A stretch of DNA of 64,000 nt from Pseudoips prasinana (GCA_951640165.1 OX621246.1:5605001-5669000), one strand, 5' to 3'; positions 30,458 to 40,905 are shown, counted from the first letter of the stretch. The notes: generated by a model from the sequence alone, not told the origin. Translations and numbers: made by a program.

Positions 30458-33142
30458 TCAAAGTCCACCAGACCACCTATGGACCCTTGGTGTCAAATCC
30501 TTTTTCGAATGAGACGCCTTTAAGGCAGTGCAATCTGTAAATACAGTGAATTTACGCCCGTACAAGTAATGCCTGAAGTGCTCCACAGATTTAACTACTG
30601 CTAAAGTTTCTAACTCGTATGAGTGATATCGACTTTCTGCATCGGTTGTCTTTTGACTGAAATAGGCAATGACATGAGGTAACTGAATGTTCCTTTGAAT
30701 AAGAACACCCCCATACCCGTCACTGCTCGCGTCAGTATGGAGTTCTATAGGTAGAGTAGGTTCGAAAATTTTTAAAACTGGTTCTGATACAAGAAGTTTT
30801 ACTATTTCTTTGTGAATTTTGTCATGTTCAGAAGTCCATGTAATTTTGCCCGTCCTAAGTGTTGTCAGAGGGTACAAGGGTTTCATTAATTTTGAAAAGT
30901 TAGGGATGAATTTACGAAAGTACGTAGCCAAGCCTATGAATTGCCGAACCTGGGTGACAGTACTTGGTGCGGGGACATTCTGCAATGCCTCGACTTTACG
31001 AGGGTTGGGTCTTATTTCTCCTGCTGATAACACAAAGCCCAAATATTCAATTTTATTTTTCATTAATGAACATTTTTTAAAATTAAAAGCGAAACCAGCT
31101 TTAGATAAGGTTTCTAGTAATTTATCGAGTCTCCTCAAACCCTCTTCGACAGTTTCCGACATAGAAAGTACGTCATCCATGTAAACTAAAATTCTACTGT
31201 CATTAAGAGATTTCAGTGCATTATTAATGGCTCTTTGAAAAACCTGAGGAGCATTCCTAAGCCCAAATGGCATTGTCAACCATTCATATTGAGCTAATGG
31301 CGTGACAAAAGCAGTCTTTTCAATTGAATCCTCATGAACCTTTATCTGGTGAAACCCTGATGCCATATCAATGCTGGAGAAGTAATGAGCCCCGTGCAAT
31401 CTATCTATTTGATCACTTATTAATGGAAGAGGGTAGCTATCTGGTCGCGTGTTACTATTGAGCTCTCTATAATCCACACACATACGATCAGTACCGTCTT
31501 TCTTTTTAACTAGGAGAATTGGACTAGCGAATGGCGATGAACTTTCCCGAATTATATTTGCGTCTAATAATTCTGATATCCTATTATTTACGATTACTAA
31601 TTCAGCGGGGGACAATCTGTATGGACGTCTATGAACAGTTTTGGTAGGGTCCAACAAGTCGATTCGAAGCTCACCAGTCGTGATACGAGTGGTCGGAAGC
31701 TTTTGTATAAAGTTCGCAGAATATTTAGTCAGTATTTCAATCAAAAGTTCTTTTTCTTTTCCTACAAGGTCTGTGTCAATAGAAGTAATGTCGAAAGGTT
31801 CATTAAATTTTGAGCAAGCATTTGAAACTTTAGATTTAATAAAAAAAGTTAAACTGTCATTACTTATTTTCACGTAAATTCCGTTTTCTAATATATCGCG
31901 ACCTAACAAAACATCCTCGCTTAGACACTCGTCTGGCAACGCGTGGTAAGTAACGTCGAACAAAAAGCCTTGTATGATGGTTGGGCATTTTACTTGTAAT
32001 GAACTAACTACGTTGTTTGGTCCTACACCCTTTAAAATCACTTGCTCATTAAACCTGTGACCTATCAGTTGGTCACAATTGCTTTCTCTAATACCCTTAA
32101 TACACTCTGAACCTGAATCAAATATAAAAGGTAGTTGAATATTACTTATCTGTAACACACCTCGAGCGGATCTAGAGCACAGGTTCACCTGCTTACTGCC
32201 GCTGCTCCCTGTGCTGTTGCTCGAGGTAAAGTCTTCCTTCTTATTCCAACGCTTCGGGCAGGTGGTAGCTACATGTCCAGGATCGTTGCACACGTAGCAA
32301 AACACGGCTGGTTTCGGCGGGTGCATTTTTACTGAAACAGGTTGATTTTTAGAGATAGTTCGTAGTTTTTCCCTACACTCAGACCCACGATGTCCCAATC
32401 TGCCACAGAAATGGCAATTCCCACGAAATGGAAATGATGTCCGAAATCGCTTCGTTTCAGGCTCGAGGGTGGCTGGTTCTTCCAGTTTTCGCTTTAATGT
32501 GAAGCCCCGCAGAGTACGAAAAAGTTGTTTCTTGTCATTTATTATGACAGAGTTGAGTTCGCGTCGGATTCTGTCATCACACTGAGACAAGACTGATATG
32601 ACAAAGCCGGTCACTACGTTCTCTGATAACTTAGCTTCGGGAATCTTTTCTATCATTTGCCACAACCGCATACCCGCTTCGGCTGGGCTTTCTTTGTTAT
32701 CTATTTGAAATTTCAAAATAAGATCGAAATGATCCTGTATCATCATCGGTTTGGAAAATTTGGAAATCAAAGCTTCTTTAATGGTTTCCCAGGCAATTTT
32801 TTCCGGTTCTATCTTTGTGAGACACATGGCAGCACGATCTTTCAAAGAATGAGTAAGAGCTAAAATCAGATCAACGCCCTCTAATGTTCGTTCCTTAATA
32901 ATCATTTCACTTAATGCACACCAACTAACTATATCCGAATCGGGAGTATCAGGGTCAAACGAGACCAGTACAGTATGCGTGGCAGCAGTGTGTCGGGAAG
33001 TCATGTCATCGGCAATCTTTTGAAGAATGGCTTCAATACTTGACGAAAACACGGAGGTTAGGTTGCCTGCCACACTGGCTGATAGTTGCTGTGGGGTTGG
33101 ATCCGAATCCACTACTTCTGATGAAGGCGGAGGCTCAGACAT
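30458..33142 (-). CDS. Gag-protease-reverse transcriptase-RNase H frame
   Basis: One frame of 894 codons from the ATG at 33142 (the open frame extends two codons further with a TTG). Approximate residues: capsid-like Gag 1-235; two CCHC knuckles at 243-256 (CHFCGRLGHRGSEC) and 282-295 (CYVCNDPGHVATTC); aspartic protease with DSG near 342; reverse transcriptase from about 530 with YMDD at 654-657 and FGLRNAPQVFQ; RNase H with TDAS (about 803), ELE (about 843) and a further TD near 869. Gag and pol are fused without a frameshift. The frame ends at 30458 in RNase H after RVHRW, where an out-of-frame continuation encodes the expected tail, so the stop looks like a small deletion. Protease and RT motifs are intact. 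It produces the particle protein and the copying enzymes in related elements. Confidence 0.85.
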   Translation of the reverse strand: MSEPPPSSEVVDSDPTPQQLSASVAGNLTSVFSSSIEAILQKIADDMTSRHTAATHTVLVSFDPDTPDSDIVSWCALSEMIIKERTLEGVDLILALTHSLKDRAAMCLTKIEPEKIAWETIKEALISKFSKPMMIQDHFDLILKFQIDNKESPAEAGMRLWQMIEKIPEAKLSENVVTGFVISVLSQCDDRIRRELNSVIINDKKQLFRTLRGFTLKRKLEEPATLEPETKRFRTSFPFRGNCHFCGRLGHRGSECREKLRTISKNQPVSVKMHPPKPAVFCYVCNDPGHVATTCPKRWNKKEDFTSSNSTGSSGSKQVNLCSRSARGVLQISNIQLPFIFDSGSECIKGIRESNCDQLIGHRFNEQVILKGVGPNNVVSSLQVKCPTIIQGFLFDVTYHALPDECLSEDVLLGRDILENGIYVKISNDSLTFFIKSKVSNACSKFNEPFDITSIDTDLVGKEKELLIEILTKYSANFIQKLPTTRITTGELRIDLLDPTKTVHRRPYRLSPAELVIVNNRISELLDANIIRESSSPFASPILLVKKKDGTDRMCVDYRELNSNTRPDSYPLPLISDQIDRLHGAHYFSSIDMASGFHQIKVHEDSIEKTAFVTPLAQYEWLTMPFGLRNAPQVFQRAINNALKSLNDSRILVYMDDVLSMSETVEEGLRRLDKLLETLSKAGFAFNFKKCSLMKNKIEYLGFVLSAGEIRPNPRKVEALQNVPAPSTVTQVRQFIGLATYFRKFIPNFSKLMKPLYPLTTLRTGKITWTSEHDKIHKEIVKLLVSEPVLKIFEPTLPIELHTDASSDGYGGVLIQRNIQLPHVIAYFSQKTTDAESRYHSYELETLAVVKSVEHFRHYLYGRKFTVFTDCTALKASHSKKDLTPRVHRWSGGL

Positions 33143-33491
33143 TGTCAAAAAATAGATCAGATGGTTCTGGTGTAAGTTTATTTTTGCACAAAATATAAAA
33201 TCACTAAACTATAATTACTACTTTCCAATTAATTAAACCTTATTTAATTAATTCAATAATTCTCGCACAATAATTAGCCACCCTAGAGCGCTACAACAAC
33301 ATGTGCATCGAGCCAAAGCCGGAGTGAGAATGCCCCGTTGCACTCGGCCACCCGTTTTTTATATCCGCGCCGCTAGCGATAACAGAATGAATCATGTAGT
33401 AGTGGGGAGCAGGCGGGGCGTGCGTTCTTTGTTCAGTCGACCGGCTCGATGCACGTGCCGCTTATAACAGGACCATGACAGCGCGCCGACA
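33122..33491 (-). repeat. 5' LTR
   Basis: Partner of 28100-28469. Its 3' border on the minus strand (33122) falls exactly after the seventh codon of the gag frame, so the ATG (33140-33142) lies inside the LTR. No sequence complementary to a tRNA 3' end is evident right after the border. Confidence 0.8.
33351..33365 (-). promoter_or_regulatory. LTR TATA box
   Basis: Minus strand GATATAAAAAACGGG, about 210 bp upstream of the gag ATG; a GGCATTCTCACTCC segment about 30 bp downstream could hold the start site. The same box is at 28329-28343 in the other LTR. A minus-strand AATAAA lies near 33178-33184, a plausible poly(A) signal. Confidence 0.6.
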
Positions 33492-34795
33492 TATACAAGA
33501 TTTTTGTTATTTATGCAACGGCATTTCTCCGTTCTTTCTTAACCGATTCTGATGATTTATTTTTTATAAGATGGCAAAAATTAACTAAACTTAGTTTTAG
33601 AGTTAGTAGTAACTTACATAACTATGATACGGTTTAATATAAAATTATAAATATATTTGAGACTCTCATCAATATCCCCTTTAATTTAATATGTCGCGCG
33701 ACATACAGATAGCCTATTTCTTTTTTATGTCCAAAAGTGGACCCCGTATTCAAAATTAATTAATTTATGTTTTACCATTAAAGGTAAAAAATATACATTA
33801 GTGCACCATTTTGTCGAATTAATGGGTGCAGTAGATTCAGAGCAGATTCACTGTACGGACAGACATACAAGTGACCCCTTACAATGACCTCATGACACCT
33901 CCAACAGCAGATAATCAGGTGTAAGAATACTGTTACAGTGAAAAAGTTCCAATACGATCAAGTTTATAAGTCACGGAATGTATGATTGATTGCCAATCAA
34001 GAACTCGTTAAAATAATATTTTATAATTATAATGTTTTCCTCTCAACTTAAATAAAGTCACATTATATAATCTCAAGTTAGTCACTATTGAGGGCCACGC
34101 AAGTCAAAAATTTAGTAAAAAAGGTTGGGAATCCCTGCTCTTTAGTTTAAAAAACGAAAACGAACGATGCCACTGACTTTTCTAGTCTCGGCAGGCCATT
34201 GACCTGAAAATGAAAAAGAACTATTTGGCATCCGCTCCAAGATGTTACGTGACGTTTCCTTTATGTCAGTTCTAGGGTTCTGCGAGAATTTGTTTACGTA
34301 AACAACATGGTTCCAACACTGGACATTAACTATGCTCCCTTATCGAATATCCTGTTCGTGTCTTATTACCTTTTGTTTTTGAATTGAAACTCCTTAGTGG
34401 CTATTTGACATTAAATAAGTAAACGGAATTGAGAGTAAAATTACCGCGTCATGTTTACGAACATTTCGTTGCATGAGACCAGAGAACTGACCTTTTATGG
34501 GTTAAAGAATCAGCATTGCCATACAGCATGGCGATACGACCAGCCTTCTGAGCACCTCACCTCCCGATGATGCGGAGGAATTTAACGACGCTCGACTTAC
34601 ATATAGTAGGTAGGTATTGTAGTTAATTTAGCTGATATTTTTCTTTTTCTTTAGATGTTAAATTGGTACAAAAAAATTGTAACAAAAAATTGTAAATAAA
34701 TATCAAAACCCTCTGATCATGTGGGGACATTGTGGGCTGTGTACTAACCCAGCCCACAATATCCCTTTTGATGTTTTGACAAATTTGATACAACT
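33492..34795. other. No gene recognised
   Basis: AT-rich right flank of the LTR element. Nothing supported apart from a short CAGCCCACAA / TTGTGGGCTG inverted pair near 34732-34760. Confidence 0.5.
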
Positions 34796-34815
34796 ATCAA
34801 ACATAGGCATGTTTG

Positions 34816-34857
34816 ACAGTGGGGCGGAGTCGGGTGGACCTGAGTCCGCCCCACTGT
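34816..34857. repeat. Hairpin, 13-bp perfect arms, 16-nt loop
   Basis: ACAGTGGGGCGGA and TCCGCCCCACTGT, a GC-rich island in an AT-rich context. Confidence 0.8.
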
Positions 34858-35214
34858 GTTAAGTTGTACGCCTATCTGCCATTTGTTGATCACTCGAAAC
34901 ATTTCTATTTGATGATATAAAGAATATTAATATCTTACATGCGTAGCTAGATCAAATGATCTGATAAAGTAAAATCTGTCAAGATTTGTCCCTAAAACAT
35001 CTTAAAGAATTTTCTGAAACAAATTTAAGTAAATAAGTGCGTAAGGGCCTGTATTTATAGATGAACTGCCTCGTCAGTTGAGTGAAAGCGTGATCAAGCG
35101 GGGGCGTAGAAGTTGTCTCGAGAGGATATTTTCCAGAGGAAGGTAAGCAACGTCTCTCTGTATATCATGACCATTATATAGCCATCGCCAACCTGTTTAT
35201 CAAGCGTGGCGATT

Positions 35215-35815
35215 ATTTGCGCTAGCCAACTGCTCGTTGTTTTCAATTCTTTAATTTTAATATAAAATTGCTAAATGTAACAATAATAGCTTAGTAACTT
35301 GCTATTTATTATTTATTTAAGGATATTAAAAATTAGCTGTGCCCCGCGGTTTTACCCGCGTTAAACTTTATAAATTATCACAGCTCCCCCCCCGTAGGTG
35401 ATAGCGTGATAATATGTAGCCTATATGTTGACCCGACCTCTTAGTAATATTCATGCAAAATTTTAAGTAACTCCATGCGGTACTTTTTGAGATTAGCCCG
35501 GACATACATACAGACAAACAGACAAAAATTCAAAAAAATATATTTTTGGCTTCGATATCTATTGTAGATCACACCACAAGTATCCTTTATAAAAAATATT
35601 CAATGTACAGTTTTGACTTTCCTACGATTTTATTATATGTATAGATATAGATATATGTGACGAAACAGACCGCACGGACGGACTAATTTAAAATATTTCG
35701 TCGCTTTAATTACCGTTTTTAAACTGTGTTTATGTAATACATTGTGAGCTTGACAAGTACAAGTGTATGTAAATACCCAAGTGCTGAATAAATTTCATTA
35801 TTTCATTTCATTATG
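35215..35815 (+). mobile_element. LINE 3' tail split by a Helitron-like element
   Basis: GCTAGCCAACTGCTCGTTGT ... TTATTTAAGGATATTAAAAA, then after the insert CCGCACGGACGGACTAATTT, CAAGTGCTGAATAAATTTCA and a (TTTCA)n tail. Same tail at 51603-51852 and 56453-56890. Confidence 0.7.
35333..35645 (-). mobile_element. Helitron-like element, subfamily 1
   Basis: Starts TTAGCTGTGCCCCGCGG (CTAG mutated to TTAG) and ends TATGTATAGA|T; 313 bp, inserted in the LINE tail. Confidence 0.75.
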
Positions 35816-35819
35816 GAAT

Positions 35820-35915
35820 ATCCCTCCAAATGATGGACTGTGAGTGACAGTGATCTTATGGCGAGACCTTTGTCCAGCTGTGGACGTCATTCAGCTGACA
35901 TGATGATGATAATGT
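35820..35915 (+). repeat. Retroposon R tail fragment
   Basis: ACCTTTGTCCAGCTGTGGAC and GTCATTCAGCTGACATGATG, the RTE-like end of the family. Confidence 0.6.
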
Positions 35916-36162
35916 TGACCAGTATTTGTAAATTGCAACTGTTAAACAATTCATATTTATAAGGACAAATAAGGCCGTTAGAGGTAGTTTATATAAATAA
36001 ATATTTTTATTAAGATTTAATAGATTTTAGAAAGACTATCCGTTAATTTGATCTTACAGTGTGGATCTTCTGTAACGACTAAAACCTGTATCCTGGATAA
36101 GCAGAAAATACACCTCCGATTACCACTGAATGGCTAAATTAGAGATGATCCATTTTTGACTG

Positions 36163-36400
36163 GCCTGTTGGTCTAGTGGTTAGTGACCCTGACTGCTCGG
36201 CTAAAGGTCGTGGGTTCGATACCCATTCAAGACGAATTTTTGTATGTTTTACATTATTATTTGTGTCACGGTTATTTCACGTAATTTTCTGTGTCTGGGT
36301 GCAATTTATTTTTATCAGAAGTCTGGTTGCCATATCAAAAACTCTGCCATATTAGGCAGAGTTTGGCAGTGTGTTAGTAGTTCCAAGATATTTAGATATT
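36163..36400 (+). repeat. SINE family B, near full length
   Basis: A box TGTTGGTCTAGTGGTTAGTG, B box GTGGGTTCGATACCC, then TTTCTGTGTCTGGGTGCAAT and a TTGCCATATCAAAAACTCTG tail. The internal polymerase III promoter looks intact. Confidence 0.7.
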
Positions 36401-36569
36401 AATTTGTGAATTACAAAATTCCGACACCTGCCATTTTAAGTTTAAGTAATATTTAAAAAAAGCTAAAGATTTTAAAGCATGGCTGCAAACTTGAGAGATG
36501 TTTGAATACGGGTGGGTCTAAGTAAAATTAAGTAGAAAAACTAAGTAATAAATTATTTTATAGTTCTTA

Positions 36570-36945
36570 GGCCCCTCGCTCACCACGACTTTTGTAGTGA
36601 TGCAGTCGCGATACTGTTGCGTATTTGCATTGATACAGTCGCCATGCAGTCGCTAGCTGTGTGTCCTCGCCCAACTGAACACGATGCAGTCGCCATACAA
36701 ACGCGATACTGTCGCGTTTCTGTCTCGATGCAAAACGTGCGGCAGAAAAATGCTTGCAATCGTTACAGTTGCAAGATCCACCCTCCCTCCACTCTCCCCG
36801 ATGTCGCCCGTAACGGTCGCGCGACCGTTGATGCAGTCGCGTATCGCGTTGCAAATGCGACTAACGCACGTTAGTAGTGATGCAGTTGCGCGTTTCGTAA
36901 ACGCCCGACTGCATCACTACAAAAAGTCGCGGTGGGCGAGGAGCC
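36570..36945. mobile_element. PIF/Harbinger-type MITE, 376 bp
   Basis: Terminal inverted repeats of about 38 bp (GGCCCCTCGCTCACCACGAC against GTCGCGGTGGGCGAGGAGCC, and TTTGTAGTGATGCAGTCG inside) flanked by TTA at 36567-36569 and 36946-36948, the 3-bp target typical of PIF/Harbinger. The interior is GC-rich with several TGCAGTCGC repeats. Open frames here are by-products. Confidence 0.8.
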
Positions 36946-37339
36946 TTAAGGTAATGTTTGTGTTATTCGTAATTTCTAAACAGACGCAAAGCTAGCTAAG
37001 TAAGTCTTATCAGTTATTCTGTTTACTTATAAGGACTTTTCCAACTAAACCTAATTTTACTGGAAAATGGAACAGGTTTCATAACTAAGGTTTTTAGTGG
37101 CTCAATTCTAGAAATCATTTTATTAAGATTGTAATATAATTTTTGAATTTTCTAGCATTATTCGCAATGCATTTTGAGATTATAATATAAGTTTGTAAAA
37201 AAAACATATTTGACTGAGTAGGCAGCAAATTTTTCAACCGACTTTAAAAAAGAAGGTTATCACTTCGACGTTTGTTTTATTTATGTATGTCACGTGATTT
37301 CTTCGTTGTTATAGAAACGATTTTGAAAATTAAGATTAA

Positions 37340-37445
37340 GTCATTCTTTCATCATTATCATCATGTCAGCCAACTAAGTCTCCCCCTGATTGAGGGATAT
37401 GCCATAATCGCCAAGCTTGGCGGACGGGTTTCTGATCGCAGTATT
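37340..37445 (+). repeat. Retroposon R fragment
   Basis: ATCATCATGTCAGCCAACTA, TATGCCATAATCGCCAAGCT, GGGTTTCTGATCGCAGTAT. Confidence 0.6.
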
Positions 37446-37885
37446 TATTGTTGTGTTTAAGTGTTGTATTCATATTTGAACCCGAAACAACTTAAAGCGT
37501 AAAATGAATAGCTACACGTGTCTTATATTATCGCACTACTCTGGGTTTTTTTCTCGTTTACCGGTAGCTAGATGTATAATTGCCATCACGACAAATGAGT
37601 GAGAATGTAAATGCTACATGGTCAGCTGATTCGAGCAATAGGCGCCGTCATAATTATGACGATGACATATATGACATGCGATAGATGGACGAAAATTTGA
37701 GGCGATGTAAACAATTGAAAATCATGTAAGCTACATACGAATAGGACTAAGCAGTGAACTAAAATATAGACCATAAGCTCTTCTACAATAGATCAGAAAG
37801 GGTTGAAGTGGCAAGATTCTACCAAGGCATTAAGCCCCAACAAAACAGTAATAATAATACTTACTTTCTTCAAGCTGCCCAGTAG
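37446..37885. other. No feature recognised
   Basis: Nothing supported. Confidence 0.45.
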
Positions 37886-38060
37886 GCCTCTGACATCGCT
37901 TAACGACTGTTGCCTAATGGCTAAAGCCGGGACCGACAGCTTAACGTGCCCTCCGAAGCACGGAGACGCTCAGGTAAATGAAACCACTTTGCCGGTCACT
38001 CATCTATGGACTGACCGCGAGCCTAGTTGCTTGACCTCGCCGATCACTTACGGCTTGGTG
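37880..38060 (-). repeat. 5S rRNA-derived SINE, minus strand
   Basis: The reverse complement contains CACCAAGCCGTAAGTGATCG, GAGGTCAAGCAACTAGGCTC and CATAGATGAGTGACCGGC, followed by the body (AGCGTCTCCGTGCTTCGGAG). The box A core reads GTCAAGCAAC here. Confidence 0.75.
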
Positions 38061-38159
38061 AGAAAACAGATATACGAAAAAATACTCGTACACGTAGGTA
38101 CGTAAGAATTAGTAACCTCCTTTTGAGGTGTCTATAAAGATTTGATGATATAGTTTTTC

Positions 38160-38500
38160 ATATACATAGACTCACGCCTGTTTCCCAGAGGGGTAGGCAG
38201 AGACAACGGATTTCCATTTGCCACGATCTTTGCACAACTCTTTTGCCTCGTTATCTTTCATTATATTCTTCATACATGCTCGCCGGTTTAGGGTACTTCT
38301 GACCTGGCCTTTCTTGAGAACGTCTCCAATTTGGTCAGAGAATAGTTTTTTTTAAATCAAAGTCGACAAACGAGCAAGTGGGTCACCTGATGGTAAGTGA
38401 TCACCGCCGCCCATGGACACTCGCGACACCAGAGGAGTCGTGGGTGCGTTGCCGGCCTTTAAGAGTCAGCAAACAAGTGTTGCTGACCCAATGTAGTATT
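38160..38500 (-). repeat. Two common lepidopteran dispersed repeats
   Basis: 38160-38345 has CTCACGCCTGTTTCCCAGAG and GGGTAGGCAGAGACAACGGA; 38375-38490 has GGGTCACCTGATGGTAAGTG and CGGCCTTTAAGAGTCAGC. I know both as recurrent in moth and butterfly genomes. The classes are uncertain and no reading frame is kept. Confidence 0.55.
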
Positions 38501-38520
38501 TAATTATTCTAATATACAAA

Positions 38521-39115
38521 TAAGAAAAACCGGCCAAGTGCGAGTCGGACTCGCCCATGAAGGGTTACGAATCAACTGAAATACTTGCTGCTAGCAAGTA
38601 TTTCAGTTGATTAAATGAAAGAAAATTGCGGTTTACGATTTATGACGTATTAAAAAAACTACTTGCTAGATCTCGTTTAACCCAATTTTCGTTGTTAGTT
38701 TGCATGGTAATGTACATCATATACGTTACAGGAAGGGGGAGTGGAACACACATTTTACCACTTTGGAAGTGTCTCTCGCGCAAACTATTCAGTTTAGAAA
38801 AAAATGATATTAGAAACCTCAATAAACTTTTGGAAGACCTATCCATAGACACCCACATGGATGGATGAAATGAAAAAAAAATTTTTTTTTGAGTGTCAGT
38901 TCTATGTATGGGGACCCCCCATAATTATTGTTCTTTTTCTATTTTTGTGTAAAAATCTTAATGCGGTTCACCGAATACATCTTCTTACCAAGTTTCAACA
39001 GTACAGCTCTTATAGTTTCGGAAAAAAGTGGCTGTGACACACGGACGGACAGACAGACATGACGAATCTATAAAGGTTACGTTTTTTGCCATTCGGCTAG
39101 GGAACCCTAAAAAAT
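38521..39115 (+). repeat. Dispersed repeat K, long copy
   Basis: Starts CCGGCCAAGTGCGAGTCGGA with CTCGC and ends GGCTAGGGAACCCTA. The hairpin at 38570-38612 lies inside. The 80-codon frames on both strands are shadows. Confidence 0.7.
38570..38612. repeat. Perfect hairpin, 20-bp arms, 3-nt loop
   Basis: AATCAACTGAAATACTTGCT, GCT, then the exact reverse complement. It lies where repeat K normally continues GGGTTCCGTACC. Confidence 0.9.
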
Positions 39116-39435
39116 AAATCACATTGAATACGGAACTCTGTTCGAGCGGCGGGAAACTCTGCTTGCCTGTATATTTATATACATGTAGTATGTGATATTG
39201 GAGATTGCGGCCTCTGATTGTAGACATTTGAAATTAAATATTCTTAGGTAAGTAACCTAATTACTCACCGTTTTATGAATGAAATGAAAAATACATTTTT
39301 CTTATTCTTAAAACTTGATAGAGGAGACGGCCGGTGTTATTTTGCATCAGAGAATGTCTCCTTCGATAGTTTTACGATATGCATACTAAAACTGTTCTAA
39401 TATTGAATTTATTTTAAAGTAGTACCTACATTGTT

Positions 39436-39480
39436 ATTCGTTGGATGGATGAAGTTAATCGTTTCATCCATCCAACGAAT
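39436..39480. repeat. Perfect hairpin, 18-bp arms, 9-nt loop
   Basis: ATTCGTTGGATGGATGAA and its reverse complement. A 97-codon frame beginning at 39445 runs through it (residues such as GFYKYGPTDILSSAGGKW). I do not recognise that frame and do not call it a gene. Confidence 0.85.
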
Positions 39481-39714
39481 TTTGTTTTAAACTCAACATT
39501 GGTGGTCTGGCAGGAATGGAACCCCTCTAATCATCCGGGGGCAGGGCTTACAGAGCGCTACATGTCGGTAGATCAAATTTACGATAAATTTACTAACACC
39601 CTTACGGAGAATGTGGGTTCAATCCATCGAATTGGTTTCTATAAATATGGGCCAACTGATATTCTATCTTCCGCTGGAGGGAAATGGAACTGGTTTGTTC
39701 TAGCTTGTCCTTCT

Positions 39715-39860
39715 TTCTTCTTCTCTCTTTCTGATTAAATCCGTTAGGGCATCCAAGCCGGTTGAAGTGCTTCCCTGGAACGTGCCTGGACCTCTCGGGT
39801 CATCATTTCACTGTGAGTCACTGTTGACCCTAGCTTACAGGAGTTGTAATGGTGGGTAAG
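39715..39860 (+). repeat. Dispersed repeat L
   Basis: TTTCTGATTAAATCCGTTAG, CGTGCCTGGACCTCTCGGGT, TGACCCTAGCTTACAGGAGT; partner of 20205-20350. Confidence 0.6.
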
Positions 39861-39974
39861 TGGGTAACCCATAAAGTTTAAAGTTGAATCTGTAAGATCG
39901 TACCAATCAATCGATACTTTGGAAGATGTAATCAATAGGTAGCATCTTATAAACATTCGATAGTTTGTTTCTGT

Positions 39975-40195
39975 GTGGTGACGGCATAGAATATCATCAT
40001 CCCATCTCATCCCGTGGGGGCGTAGAAATCGTCCTGAGACAATACCTACCAGAGAACGGGCAGCAGCGTTTTTCTGTGAACCATGCCAACGCCAACCCGT
40101 CTGCCAAGCGTGGCGATTATGGCATATCCTCCCATTTTTTGGGGAGACTTTTGTCCAGCAGTGGACGTAATTTGGCTAACATGACGATGATAGTT
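39975..40195 (+). repeat. Dispersed retroposon R, opposite body orientation
   Basis: CATCCCATCTCATCCCGTGG, ACGGGCAGCAGCG, GTCTGCCAAGCGTGGCGATT, TTTTGTCCAGCAGTGGACGT. The end matches the RTE-like tail of 7308-7572. Confidence 0.65.
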
Positions 40196-40610
40196 TGCTC
40201 AATTATTTTTTGTATAATTTTTGTTGATTCCTTTTTATTCCATGGGGAAAGGCTTTTGGAATTATCTTACGTAAATTGGTTGTCATTGAGAGAAAACGGA
40301 AGTAGGTTCTTTTTATTTTTAACTATAATTATTGTAAACACACGTCAGTATGTAAAAGTAAAAACATTTACAAGTATTAATCGACTTAATTATATTAACA
40401 CAAGTGTAATTAATAAATTTTTAGCAACCATTAAATTAGCTATATTTATACATCTATACAAATATACCGAAATTGAAAATTGTTTACTTTGAATAATAAT
40501 CCAATTAAAAAGGTCGATATTACTTGTTAATTATTTTGTATGTTGCGACGAATTATGGATGTTTTGAACTTGACGTTTCCTAACGCAATGGCGGGTTAGG
40601 TTAAGAACAT
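40196..40610. other. No feature recognised
   Basis: AT-rich with a long chance frame (within 39965-40492). Nothing supported. Confidence 0.45.
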
Positions 40611-40611
40611 A

Positions 40612-40905
40612 AAAAACCAGCCAAGTGCGAGTGGGACTCGCGCACGAAGGGTTCCGTACCATTATCTATAAAAATGATGAAAAACTTCACGTTTGTTGTA
40701 TGGGAGCCCCATTAATTTTTTATATTTTGTTTTTTAGTATTTGTTGTTATAGCGGCAACAGAAATACATCATCTGTGAAAATTTCAACTGTCTAACTATC
40801 ACGGTTCATGAGATACAGCCTGGTGACAGACGGACAGACAGACAGACGTAGTCTTAGTAATAGGGTCCCAGGTCCCGATTTTCCCTTTGGGTACGGAAAT
40901 CTAAA
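40612..40905 (+). repeat. Dispersed repeat K, short copy
   Basis: CCAGCCAAGTGCGAGTGGGA, CACGAAGGGTTCCGTACCAT, TATCACGGTTCATGAGATAC, a (GACA)n run and GGTACGGAAATCTAAAAAG. It serves as the uninterrupted reference for 14046-14560. Confidence 0.7.

Larger units (their letters stand above)
28100..33491 (-). mobile_element. Ty3/gypsy-type LTR retrotransposon, 5.4 kb, defective
   Basis: Direct repeats 28100-28469 and 33122-33491 (370 bp, one difference seen) flank gag, protease, reverse transcriptase, RNase H and integrase sequence in Ty3/gypsy order on the minus strand. Repeat ends read TG...CA, and TATA occurs immediately outside both ends (28096-28099; 33492-33495), a possible 4-bp target duplication. 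No env frame. The pol reading frame is broken after RNase H and within integrase. The mag-like clade is a guess only. The true LTR may be longer (see findings). Confidence 0.85.

Noticed and set aside
33492..33495. TATA as proof of an exact LTR border
   Set aside because: Four AT bases can match by chance in this composition and the polypurine evidence points elsewhere, so it is kept only as a possibility.
36567..36995. Overlapping 85-103 codon frames on both strands
   Set aside because: They are by-products of a GC-rich Harbinger-type MITE with few stops.
39445..39738. 97-codon plus-strand frame
   Set aside because: It begins in a hairpin, runs into dispersed repeat L, and contains no motif I recognise.
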